From assembly GCA_951799405.1 (NCBI GenBank), contig OX637338.1, positions 20,037,297-20,101,296 on the forward strand: a stretch of 64,000 nt of DNA, read 5' to 3'. Positions 9,521 to 19,400 of the stretch are shown in pieces; within the stretch, counting starts at the first letter, position 1, and each line of letters opens with the position of its first letter. The DNA comes from Agapetus fuscipes (lineage: Eukaryota; Arthropoda; Insecta; Trichoptera; Glossosomatidae). The notes below the pieces were generated by a model. It was given only the letters and a program-made list of their open reading frames with translations, ran no database searches and had not been told where the DNA came from. A program made the position numbers and the translations under genes.

Positions 9521-9668
9521 AAAATGTAAAAGCAATTAGGAAGCAATTCCTAAGAAATGCTCCAGATAACACCAACTCCACGCATGGCCGTCCTGCATCC
9601 CCTTCTTCCCTCAAACCCTCACACGACACTCTCAACGATGAATCCCGTATCTGAACCATTTAGTATTT

Positions 9669-9720
9669 ATTTAGCCACCTGACGATGCGAACGGATTGTT
9701 CGCGAAACCATCGTGTAAAT
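9669..9720 (+). ncRNA. hammerhead-ribozyme-like motif, Penelope-type
   Basis: The core box CTGACGA is at 9679-9685. Stem II is GCGAAC (9687-9692) paired with GTTCGC (9698-9703). GAAA is at 9704-9707, then CCATC with the predicted cleavage after 9712. Stem I pairs ATTTA and CAC (9669-9673, 9676-9678) with GTG and TAAAT (9713-9720), leaving a 2-nt bulge. Stem III is reduced to a single A-U pair. Such minimal-stem-III hammerheads are known from Penelope-like retroelements. Cleavage activity is inferred, not shown. Confidence 0.6.
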
Positions 9721-9725
9721 ATTAA

Positions 9726-10108
9726 AATGTATGGAAGATCCTTCCCTTCACTGGCTGACGATGCCGGAGAGAGTCCGATACAAGATCAGCTTGCTGGTTT
9801 TCAAGGCCCTGCGTGGAACCGCACCGCAGTATTTGAGGGACCTCATAGCTCCAGCGACTGTCAACCATAGGACGGCAACACTGCGGTCACCTGCGTCGCG
9901 CAGCAGTCGTCTGAAGTGTCAAGATCTAGGAATCAAGACTGTGTTTGGAGAACGAGCCTTCAAGGTGGCTGCTCCAGCTGCATGGAACATCCTTCCAGAT
10001 AACCTGCGTGAGATGGATCTGGAAGCTGGGTTTAGAAGGGGATTAAAGACCCACCTCTTCGCACTCTCTTTCGAACAAGCGCCTTTGGAATCTAATCTAA
10101 TCTAATCT
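9726..10108 (+). pseudogene. LINE F (L2/CR1-like) reverse-transcriptase C-terminus
   Basis: The frame opens at 9731 (true ATG at 9731, but internal to the family). It reads LHWLTMPERVRYKISLLVFK and GERAFKVAAPAAWNILPDNL, then a GLKTHLF-type end. This is the C-terminal domain of L2/CR1-clade retrotransposons. The element is cut off 5' of this domain. It ends in a TCTAA repeat that merges with the tail of the neighbouring R255 copy. The hammerhead motif lies 20 bp upstream, so the junction may join two retroelements. Confidence 0.75.
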
Positions 10109-10272
10109 AATCTAAGCTGCAAGGATATATACCATTTAAGATTTACATCAAATGCATTCCCACAAGCAGACATGTATAATTTCGCGCTAACACATGCCGC
10201 TTGTGGACCTACATTATAAGAACCCATCTCAAATGAACATAAGCCCTGCAACTCTTGCCGTCCTTCCCTGAG
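10092..10272 (-). mobile_element. R255 copy, head missing
   Basis: The copy runs on the minus strand from the ATTAG-type tail (10092) through CCACAAGCAGACATG and CCGTCCTTCCCTGA. The R255 head is absent at the 10272 boundary. Confidence 0.8.
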
Positions 10273-10295
10273 TGATTTAAATGAATGATTTAAAC

Positions 10296-10680
10296 CAGTG
10301 ATTCCCAAACTATGGTACGCGTACCACCAGTGGTACGCGACGCTTCTTAAGGTGGTACGCAAGCAGCCATGGCCATGGGAAATGCATAGTAAATAATTAG
10401 ATAAAACGTTTTTCAATTTCGCGCTTAAAATTAAGTACAACTGAGCCAAATATTTCCTTTCTTGTCTCGAACATGCAGCACCATTTTTCGCACTAAGTCC
10501 TAAGAGTATTGTATTTGTTTTCTATAATTAATAAATAAACATAATGTTGTCATAAACAGTTGTTGCAGTTTATATTACTTTACCATTTTCAACGATTTTT
10601 TAACTTTTGAACTTCAGTGGTACGCCACTGATTTATAATTTCGTGAGTGGTACGCGAAATTAAAAGTTTGGGAACCACTG
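10296..10680. mobile_element. hAT-like MITE M-E with perfect target duplication
   Basis: This is a 385-bp element. The ends are CAGTGATTCCCAAAC and GTTTGGGAACCACTG, inverted with one mismatch. Perfect 8-bp duplications ATTTAAAC flank it at 10288-10295 and 10681-10688. GTGGTACGCG blocks repeat near both ends. This is typical of hAT non-autonomous elements. Confidence 0.95.
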
Positions 10681-10688
10681 ATTTAAAC

Positions 10689-10738
10689 TAATGAAAAGGC
10701 GCTATATAAATTTAGAATTGTATTGTATTGTATTGTAA
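10689..10738 (+). mobile_element. L2-like 3' tail
   Basis: AAAAGGCGCTATATAAAT followed by an ATTGT repeat is a common 3' end of L2-type elements. M-E sits directly upstream and splits it from 10273-10295. Confidence 0.55.
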
Positions 10739-10739
10739 G

Positions 10740-11240
10740 ATATAATCGAATTGATTTAGGTACTCCGTTTTTCTATCTGAAAACTTCATGTGTGAGGATT
10801 TGTGTTTAAATATTAAAGGAAATATCAAACATCATAAGTTTACAAAAAAAAAATTTAGGAAAAGTTTACAAATGTGAAGGGGAATATAATACTTCACTTT
10901 ACTTGAATATAATACGAGTCACTTTCAGTACATTGTGTTATTTCAATATACAAAGTAAAATCTTGATTTATAAACAATTCCTAGTCACGAAATTTGTATA
11001 CTTGTACTTAGCAAAGTATATCTTACTTAAGTACTGTTCAAACATAATCACAAAAATCTACAGTAGGGGTACTGTAAGTACTCGCCTAATTATAGCTGAA
11101 GTAGACTGCGGATTTGTATACCTTATTCACATAAAAACGTTAATAATTTGGCCAAAATATCTAATGAAAAATAGCAAGTGGTTACGTTCTTTCTGTTTGT
11201 TTGTCTTTGTACGATCTAGGGAAGACTGATTAAGTAAATA
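10740..11240. other. AT-rich stretch, no gene seen
   Basis: Only a low-complexity, Ile/Lys/Tyr-rich frame is open here. No repeat relationship was noticed. Confidence 0.4.
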
Positions 11241-11416
11241 TGATGCTGAAGAGTTGCTCTCCAGGATCTGTTGCCGTGGTCTGTAGGAGCTGGAGCATCC
11301 GGACGTTTCACTCATGTCTACGAAGCTCCAGCTCCCGCAGACCAAGGCGGCAGATCCCGGAAAGCAACTCTCCAGCATCATCAGTCGGCCGTGTAAGCCT
11401 AAAACTCCTATTTAAG
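11241..11416 (-). mobile_element. Penelope-like fold-back fragment, copy A
   Basis: It has inverted arms (GGATCTGTTGCCGTGGTCTG and CAGACCAAGGCGGCAGATCC). GGACGTTTC is the complement of GAAACGTCC. It ends CGGCCGTGTAAGCCTAAAAC. This is the same family as 61225-61470 and 29664-29930. The hammerhead core is incomplete here. Confidence 0.65.
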
Positions 11417-11582
11417 TAAACTTGGTACTTAATCTCTTGCAAGAAAGGTTTCATTTCGAAAGTTCTCTCAAAACAATGGTTGTAATGCAGTCCATTTCAA
11501 TTTTAACATATCTCATCAAACATTCAAAGATATGTTAACCTTTTGAGACCACGCTTCATCTAAATATATTCGTACACAAGCA

Positions 11583-11623
11583 GATTTGAGTCAATGAAAA
11601 CCTGTGTTTTTCATTGACTCAAA
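11583..11623. repeat. perfect 17-bp inverted repeat (hairpin)
   Basis: ATTTGAGTCAATGAAAA and its complement are separated by a few bases (CCTGTG). The stem would be very stable. It is not part of any repeat family I recognise in the window. Confidence 0.8.
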
Positions 11624-11888
11624 TATAGAAAATCCGAACAATAACGATGATGGTCATGAATTAGTTGATTTTATTCCATTAGCACCGTTTCGTGGCATTA
11701 TCACTCCAAGGACACTGCAAAAAATTGGGAAACAGATTGGTCTTGAGTCCTCTATTGAAGCAACTACGGTCGGTAATCTCTCAAACAACAGACGGCAGTC
11801 GATTCCATACCCTTGGAACTGCCATTGCAAAAGCACGCTCTGTAAACACTGTTTAAGACTTCAGGAAACTTGTGTAAAGGCTCATTGA
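11624..11888 (+). other. unassigned open frame downstream of the hairpin
   Basis: The frame is open from about 11604 without an ATG start. It contains a Cys/His cluster (WNCHCKSTLCKHC) near its end. No family is recognised. It could be an exon remnant or chance. Confidence 0.15.
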
Positions 11889-11990
11889 CCAATGTTTTGG
11901 CTCCACTTTCCGCAGGGCGCACATTCAACTGTCTGCTATTTAAACCAATTTCTACGATGAATTCTGTGAGTTACTATAATTTTCTCTCAT

Positions 11991-12059
11991 GGAGTTATAG
12001 GTTAGTATGAAGCTGACCACCCTTACGGTAAAAGATGGTTCACTTTACCAATGTCACCC
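11991..12059 (+). mobile_element. R255 head fragment
   Basis: TTATAGGTTAGTATGAAGCTGACCACCC and TGGTTCACTTTACCAATG are the R255 head, cut off abruptly at GTCACCC (12059). Confidence 0.75.
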
Positions 12060-12193
12060 AGAGCACAATATATAAACAAATGCAGGACCTTTAAAACTGG
12101 CCAGCTTTCCCTGAAACAGGGATGATGTATAGTGCAATTTATTAATGACATTTTGCATTTGTTTTCTCTTTAGAGCGACCATGAACATTTTAC

Positions 12194-12560
12194 TTACACG
12201 AATGCATACAGTAGAACACTCACTTTGCTCTCTTTTATCATCAACCCACAATCATTAAGCTTAACATCTCTGGCACACTTATCCATGACTATGTTAAATA
12301 GCCATGGACTCATCACACATCCTTGTCTAAAAACTTCAAACCATTCCGCATTTAAGAGAGCCCCATTTATTCCATATGCTTTCAAAACATCCCACAGCAT
12401 ACCTCTGTCTACTGAGTCAAAAGCTTTTTCCAGATCTACAAAGGCCGTGAATAGCTTTCCCCTCACCGACAATTTTTTTTCAACAATTTGTCGTAGAGTA
12501 AAATCCTGATCGACACAGCCTCTACCGGACATAAAGCCGGTCCGGCTTCGGAAATCCTTT
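12194..12560 (-). pseudogene. LINE D reverse-transcriptase fragment
   Basis: Minus-strand translation gives FMSGRGCVDQDFTLRQIVEK, FVDLEKAFDSV (motif A) and RQGCVMSPWLFNIVMD (motif B), ending LLYA just before the catalytic DD of motif C. A block between motifs A and B is missing (GALLNAEWFEV joins two parts). This family is widespread in insects and crustaceans. The fragment lacks endonuclease, motif C and thumb, and is dead. Confidence 0.85.
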
Positions 12561-13075
12561 CACTGGTAGTCAGAATCACATTCTTAATAATTACTTACAC
12601 CCTTACAAAACTTCAAACCAATGAAGGCAATAAAAAATGGCAGTTTGTAAGGGCGTTCCTATTATTCCGCGCTCTATAATTATTATTTATCTGTAGCAAT
12701 ATTTTGCTTGCAAACGCCTGTCATAGGCTGATCTCGGCTCTGATTTGCTTGCGTATTATAAAAAATAAACAATTATTTTTGCCTAAGCAGTTTTCCGCAA
12801 TATGATTTCTTTTAATGGGCTTATAATAACGTTTGTTCTGCAATCTTAAACGCGAAATTACAACGCTCTAAATGACTTAATGGCTAATTTTGGCAACTGA
12901 GTAAATATACAACCATGTACTCCTAACTTAACCTACTTTTACACATTTATAAAAAAATTCTGTCTTTTTTTTTTGTATTAAAACAAATATGAATTTATTT
13001 TATAAACTGAAAGAAAATTTCGCATTTATTTTTTAATTTGATAAAAAAAACCACTTTGAGATTACTGTATTTGGC
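12561..13075. other. AT-rich stretch, no gene seen
   Basis: No repeat copies or coding signals were noticed. Confidence 0.4.
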
Positions 13076-13079
13076 AAAA

Positions 13080-13190
13080 CAAGGTTATTCTCAAACAGTA
13101 AAGCCATGACTCATCCGCAGCTTATAATACATTTTCCATACAAAAAATGAATGATCCGTAGATCAGCTATGGATCTTTTTTTTTTCAAAA
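13080..13190 (+). repeat. dispersed repeat K, copy 2
   Basis: GGTTATTCTCAAACAG, AAAGCCATGACTCATCCG and GTAGATCAGCTATG match 5535-5635 and 24416-24525. Confidence 0.55.
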
Positions 13191-13339
13191 GCCCTGAAAA
13201 GAATTATAGCCTTTAAAATAGTGAAGGCAGGATGGGATTCCCTAAAATCAAGGAAAATATATTTTACACCATTAAAGTTTATTTTTCTTGGCGAGGGAGT
13301 CATCACACGCTTCTATACCAGTAAAAACCTTTTAATTTG

Positions 13340-13559
13340 TTTATTTCAAACCTTCAATAAAAATACACAGCAAGGTTTACTCAGCCTTCACAAGAAATGA
13401 ATACCAGCCCCCTCGGGTGCTGGGAAATCGCCAGTTCAACTAAAGTGGTTTGCGTAAGGTAAATCTTACCTGTAAAAATAAATAGGTTCACTCGCCACAT
13501 GCGAATCCCTTCCGAGATAGCACGGCAAGAAGTTGCCTATTTGTGAGGCTTAGTTGCGA
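13340..13559 (+). mobile_element. SINE-2 copy, 5' truncated
   Basis: It begins in the body (TTTATTTCAAACC), runs through ACTCAGCCTTCACAAGAAAT and CGCCACATGCG, and ends at the family tail GCTTAGTTGCGA. The tRNA-like head is missing. Confidence 0.85.
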
Positions 13560-13560
13560 T

Positions 13561-13660
13561 GCGTGAGCAAGGTAGAATGTAAACACGTTCAATTCACTGC
13601 TTCTTCCCATGCTGCACGCGCTACCCAGTGGATTTGTTTTTATTTGCGAGTGTTGTTCTA
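13561..13660 (-). repeat. dispersed repeat M-K, copy 2
   Basis: This is the inverse of 8661-8760 (GTAAACACGTTC, GCACGCGCTACCCAGTGG). It abuts the SINE-2 tail. Confidence 0.5.
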
Positions 13661-13954
13661 TACCTGTGACGTCTACTGTTCTTCACTAAGAGAATATTTT
13701 AACTTGACTACATAATCTGAGAATGAATCTCAGCAGTGCAGGAGCCCTAAGCGATTCAGGAAGTCCCTTTCTCCTCGACGTCACATGTCCCCACCTACCT
13801 AATTGAGGCTCAGCTTTTTGACTATTACGCAAGCCGTAATTATTGTAGGTCTTGTATCTGCGTTAATGTCTTCCTTCCTGTCCCCAAAGTAAAAAACTAT
13901 CGCTACCAAAATATAATAAAACTTAAACGCCCACTAGAAGTCATCCCCTGAGCA

Positions 13955-14165
13955 AATTTCACATGAAAAATGTTTGTACGTGTACTGAACCAATGTGTCT
14001 TATGAAAACTGGAAATTGATTTTTGTTTAAATAGTTCTAACAACTCTCACACTATCATGTTTTGTGTTTTTTTCTTATCTCAGATTAAATAGAATGTGAT
14101 TTTAAAGACACTTTCATTGAAAGGTCAACATTAAAACAAATGATAGATAAGCCAAACGAAATCTG
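13955..14165 (+). mobile_element. MITE M-F, internal portion
   Basis: TTTCACATGAAAAATGTTTG, GTGTCTTATGAAAACTGGAA, CAACTCTCACACTATC and GATAAGCCAAAC match full copies at 28626 and 50396. The outer left end is lost. Confidence 0.75.
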
Positions 14166-14530
14166 AATATACTGTTGTGTTTTTAGGGTTTAAAAAGTCT
14201 TTAAATTAAACAAAAACTGATCTTCTTTCATGGATATTTATTTTACACTTAGATTTATTTAACAATTTATATTTATTTTTAACAATTCACATTTATGGTT
14301 TAGCAATTAACATTTATTTCACAGTTGGTTATCACTTACACTGTCTTTCTTGTTCAAAAGCAAAGCGTCGTATCAATACTGACTCCTGCAAGCCATCTGC
14401 CGCCTTTTATATTGCAGCGACAGTAGTTACTAGAAGCCAATTTTGCTGGAACCTTCTAGAACATACAGCTTTCAGTAGGTACATAATTGAATGTCTCTTT
14501 CCTAGGTACCTATAACAATTACTCCAACTC

Positions 14531-14780
14531 TAATCTAATCTAAGTTGCAAAATATAAGTAACATTAGAGATTCACATTATATGCATTTTCACAAAACAGA
14601 CATGTTTTTAAGTTCGCGCTTAAACATGCCGCATGTAGTCCTACAATATGAAAACCCGAATCTCAAATGAACGTACACCCTGCAACTCCTGCCGACCTTC
14701 CTGAAACAGGGGTGACATTGGCAAAGTGAACCATTTTTACAGCATGGGTGGTCAGCCGCATACCAACCTATAAGCCAAGG
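14531..14780 (-). mobile_element. R255 copy, full length
   Basis: The copy is complete on the minus strand, from the tail (CTAATCTAATCTAAG) to the head (CCTATAAGCCAAGG in plus sense). Confidence 0.88.
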
Positions 14781-14869
14781 AACATACACGACAAATTACA
14801 TTTTATAAAATGGCACGTATACGTTTTATAAAATGGCACGTAATACGCACCTCAGTATTGCACGGTACT

Positions 14870-14960
14870 AAAGGTACTAAGCTACACACATAGTTTAACT
14901 TCTTGTCGCGTTTTCCCCGAAGGGTTCGCATGTGGCGAGTGGAACCTATTTGACTATTAT
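14870..14960 (-). mobile_element. SINE-2 tail fragment
   Basis: CTAAGCTACACACATAG, TTCTTGTCGCGTTTTCCCCG and GCATGTGGCGAG are the last 85 bases of SINE-2 in reverse. Confidence 0.75.
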
Positions 14961-15196
14961 GACGAAGTGTGAATGTATATTTTTTGGTAATACGCTGTGA
15001 CCGAGTTAGGACGTAAAGTTTTATACTCGGGTGCTGACGATCGTCGTGATTGCTCATAATGAATACTGTGTGCCGAGGCGTCTTCACTAATGACCGCCGT
15101 TTTAGAAAATCTCACTCGAAGGAAGTTACGCAACGTAAAGTGAAGTTTCATTTTGAAAATCAGTAATAAACTCTATCTGAGTTATTCACATTCAGC

Positions 15197-15592
15197 AGAG
15201 AATGGCGGTACACAATGGTATATTGTTAACGACTTTGATGTATGCAAGTGAAGCATGGACAGAGAAATGAATAAAGTATGTACGGTGCAAATGAAGCATT
15301 TAAGAAGCATGACAGGAAAAACTCTGAAGGATAGAGTTACGAATGAATGGGTAAAGAAAAAATGTAAGTTGGAAAAGGATGTGAAAGTTAAGGTACTAAA
15401 GAATGTGATGAGATGATTTGTGAGTGGGGGGAGAATGAATGACGATAGACTGACAAAGTATTTATACAGAGAAAATGTGAAAGGATATGAATGAATTGAA
15501 AGAGGTATGTAAGGATAGGATGAAATGTATGTAGCTTTGCAGAGGATCTAGCCACCCCTGGCGGAATGGCGACATAGTTACAGTTACAGTTA
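15197..15592 (+). pseudogene. LINE D C-terminal region with TTACAG tail
   Basis: Broken translation reads MAVHNGILLTTLMYASEAW, MNDDRLTKYLYRENVKG and a VCKDR-type end. The non-coding TAGCCACCCCTGGCGGAATG and a TTACAG repeat follow. This is the 3' end of LINE D, with several stops and frameshifts. A SINE-1 begins at the next base. Confidence 0.8.
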
Positions 15593-15870
15593 CCGACCGG
15601 TTTTGTAGAACACTTCGGACTTGTAAATGGAAGGTTGTGGGCTCGAATACCGGTGGAGCATAAAAAAGTATACACTTTATATTTGTAAATATGTATACTC
15701 TTTGCTGGGTCAAAAAATCACATAGATACCTTTAGATCGGTCACCAAAAGTCCATCCAGCCTTACAGTAACTGGACTGGGTCTTGCTTGACAATTGACGC
15801 TTTCTACAGCGACGATCAAGCTCCCAGGGCGCTTTGGACAAAAACAGCGCTCACCAAAGAAACTTTAAAT
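15593..15870 (+). mobile_element. SINE-1 copy
   Basis: The head is altered (GACCGGTTTTGTAG, missing part of the A box) but keeps a B-box-like GGGCTCGAATACC. Body and tail (AAAAACAGCGCTCACC) are present. It sits directly against the LINE D tail. Confidence 0.8.
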
Positions 15871-16074
15871 TATTAGTATCATTAAGTTACTTTTTTACAC
15901 TTTTTAAACAAATTTAATGACGAGTTTTTTGTTGTTATGAAAAATGCTATATTTTTCTACCAGAACATAGAACAAATGTAGAAGGTAAAATATAAAATTA
16001 AATACTCAGGAAATGGTTGCATTTTTAATTTTTGCAAGTTTAAATGCAAAATATAATAATGTAGGACTCAATTA

Positions 16075-16225
16075 AAAAGAAGGGTTTGCCATTTCGTGGG
16101 CCGCGCTCTTGACTTGCATTTTGAGGGACAATTAATTGTGGATTCAGCGCGTTTTTGAGTCTCGGCAGTAAATGCCTTTGTACGGAGAGTTTTTATGTCT
16201 TCATCGAAACCCAATTTGGTAATAT
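16075..16225. promoter_or_regulatory. low-repeat island, candidate regulatory DNA
   Basis: The sequence is GC-balanced and non-repetitive in this window. It holds a palindromic homeodomain-type site CAATTAATTG (about 16130) and GGGCCGCGC. Conservation cannot be tested here. Confidence 0.25.
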
Positions 16226-16385
16226 TTAACTTGGCGATGTTTTTCTTTTCCATTTAACCCTAAAATGGACAGCGCTTTTACAATGTCACCCGTGTTCCAG
16301 AAAACAGTTATAAAAAATATGTTTCTTTTTTCACACAGGGTAAGTTCATGCAGAGTACTACGTAAACGCAAGCTAGGGTCTTCTT

Positions 16386-16414
16386 TGATGATGATGATGA
16401 TATATATATATATA
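16386..16414. repeat. GAT and TA microsatellite at the LINE A 3' end
   Basis: (GAT)n runs into (TA)n. The TA run is the same as the tail of the LINE A fragment at 33597-33610, so it belongs to the element end. Confidence 0.85.
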
Positions 16415-19400
16415 AGGATAATTTATTTTAATGTACACATAATTAAAGAGCGCCGTTTTTGTGTGTGTCACACCTCAAGGGCCCTCTCAAATCACGGATA
16501 AGATTTCTTGTAAAGATGTGTCTTTAGTGCTCCTTTAAAGACACCAACAGTCTTTGCCTTCCTCACATTAGGTGGCAGTCTGTTCCACTCCATTGGTCCC
16601 GCAAACCGGAAAGCACGGTCCCCAAAATTAGTGCGTGTCTGACGGTGTGGCTGAACCAAGTCCACCACGCCATCCCCTGCAGATCTGAGCGTTTGGCGCC
16701 TCAAATCCCTCTCAACGGGTGTAAACATGTCAGCCAAATATGAAGGAGCTGTACCATTTACAGCCTTATACACCATCAGACAAACACGGTAGACCACCCT
16801 CTCCGGAAAACGAAGCCAATGCAGTTTCCCTAACAATGGAGTAATGCGAGTAAATTTAGACATCCCGAATATGAGTCTTGCCGCTGAATTCAGCACAGAC
16901 TGAAGACGGTTGAACTGCTTTTTCGGCTGACCTATGTACAGCGTTGAGCAATAGTCAACTCGTGACATCACAAAGGCATTAACCAGGGTCTTGACTGCTC
17001 CCGACGGTAAACATCTCCTGATCGCCTTTATCTGGCGAAGTTCAAAAAATGAGGAAGATACAGTCAAGTTCAATTGCTCTCCCATTGTGAGGTTCCGATC
17101 CAGTGTGACTCCTAGAAGTCTGACTGAGTCGGAGGGCTGAATCAGCTCTCCCCCAATGGAGAGTGGTACTCGAGTTGTCAAAAGATGATCACGCCTGGTT
17201 GTAGCCGCCCACATCACTTCTGTCTTACCCATGTTAAGGATTAGGCCATTGCTTGTCATCCATTCACCAATCTCCGCAATGCAAGCTGCCACCCTGTTAC
17301 TGAGAGTTTGTGCCATATGTGGCTGACACTGAGAGTAAATTTGCCAGTCATCTGCATATGCATGTGTAATGAGGCCCCATTTCTCAACTATACTCTCAAT
17401 GTCAGCAGTGTATAAAATAAACAGGATCGGTCCCAGTACAGACCCCTGCGGCACCCCGGAGATCAGCGAATAGGAAGGTGAGACACAGTCACAAGTACGC
17501 ACTACCTGCTTGCGATCCGCCAAGTAGGAGGAGAACCACGCCAGCGCCTTATCCCTCAAGCCGTACGAACCCTCCAACCTCCTTATCAGAATATCATGAC
17601 ATACGGTGTCAAACGCCGCACTCATGTCCAGAAGCGCTAAGAGAGCAAGATCTCCGCAATCCACTGCCGATATCAGATCTGAGACCACCGTCAGTAAGCC
17701 AGTTTCAGTCGAATGATATTTTCGATAGGCTGATTGCCTCTTAGGCATCAGATCGTTAGCACTCAGATAAGATACCAGCCGATCAGAGACAATGCGCTCC
17801 AGTACCTTAGACAGAAACGGTAAGTTTGACACCGGCCTGAAATTGGAGAGATCGTTAGGATCGAGATTTGGCTTTTTTAATATTGGCGTTATTTGCGCTT
17901 CCTTTAAAAAGGAGGGGATAGTGGCATCCATTAGGCATCCATTGATAAACCTAACAATAAATGGAGCCACTAGAAGAATGCACTCTTTTAGTACCCACGT
18001 CGGCACAGGATCCAGATCACACTGCTTATTTGGCGATCCCGCTACAACTCGCGTCACCTCTTCAATAGAGGTCAGCCCAAGCACTTCAAGCTGTGAATTA
18101 CACAAAAGTCCCAGAGAACCAGGACTAACCCCTAGGGGAGAATATCTGGTCGGTATTTTACTTTGAAAGTAAGCAGCGAGATCACCAGCAGTCGTCACCG
18201 GACCCGCACCGGCCCGGGCACCACCAGACACGTTCTCCAGAAGTCTCCATAAACGCTGTGGACATTTTTCACTAGCAATAATGGTACAATAATGCTGGGA
18301 CTTTTTCTGGAGGATAGCTGACCTGTACAGACCCTGTGCAATTATCCACATTTCTCTAGTGCTACCTGGCTTGCCGCTCCTGAAATTACGCTCTGCTTGT
18401 CGCATTTTGCGTTTCAGCGCACTGCATTCACTATCAAACCAGATAGCACTATTCCGCTCCCTAACATGTTTGATTGTAATGGGAGCATGCAGATTTATTA
18501 AACTTTTCATGGTGTCATTGTACAGCCCAACTAATGTGTCTGGGTGCATTGAGACGTAGGTTTCCGGACAACAGATCGGCGATAGAGACAAATCCATTTT
18601 GAAGAAATCGATCTTAAATTTGTTCCAGGACCTGGAGGTAATTTTCCTGTATACAGGAACAGGTCGTCCTAGATTTAAACGTACCACCACCAACCTGTGG
18701 TCCGACAAACCCACATCTCTTACCTCTGTTTTCAAAGGAGCATCCTCCTGTCTAGTGATGACCACATCCAGTAGGCCACCCGCGTCATGAGTGGGAGCAT
18801 CTACCCACTGTCTGCAGCCATAGTCCGCAAGCAAGGCAGTGAGAGTAACACAATTGGTGTCATCTCTGCGCTCAAGCCTGACGTTAACATCCCCCACTAT
18901 CAGAAACATCTCATTACGAGTTACTAAAACTTCAAAGAGCTCCCGAAATTCATGAAAAAACGCCGCCGTAACAGGCTTAGAGCCGGGGCGATATACAATA
19001 GCTATTGTGAGCGTTGCACCGGAAGATACCCGACATACAAGGCACTCAAATGTCGTGAAAGAAAAAAAGTTAATCTTCTCCACACGACATCCTGGACGCA
19101 CTAGCAACGCAACTCCGCCATGGTTGGTCCAGGAAATATTCTCTGTCCCTTTTCCATGATGTGGCCTTGCCCGTGCTTCCTCAAATGTCGCGAACCCCAG
19201 TGCACGCAGTCTCTTCATGGCACTTGAGTGGTAGCTCTCATGCCACGTCTCTGTCAGTGCGAGGATGCCAAGGTCATGGCTTTTACATAATTCACAAATG
19301 TCATCCACTTTATTGGCGATAGATCTCGCATTCCAGCATCCAAGATTGATCTTCCTCTCCAGAATTTGCTGATGTCTCCCGCTGGTCAGCAGGGAGCTCG

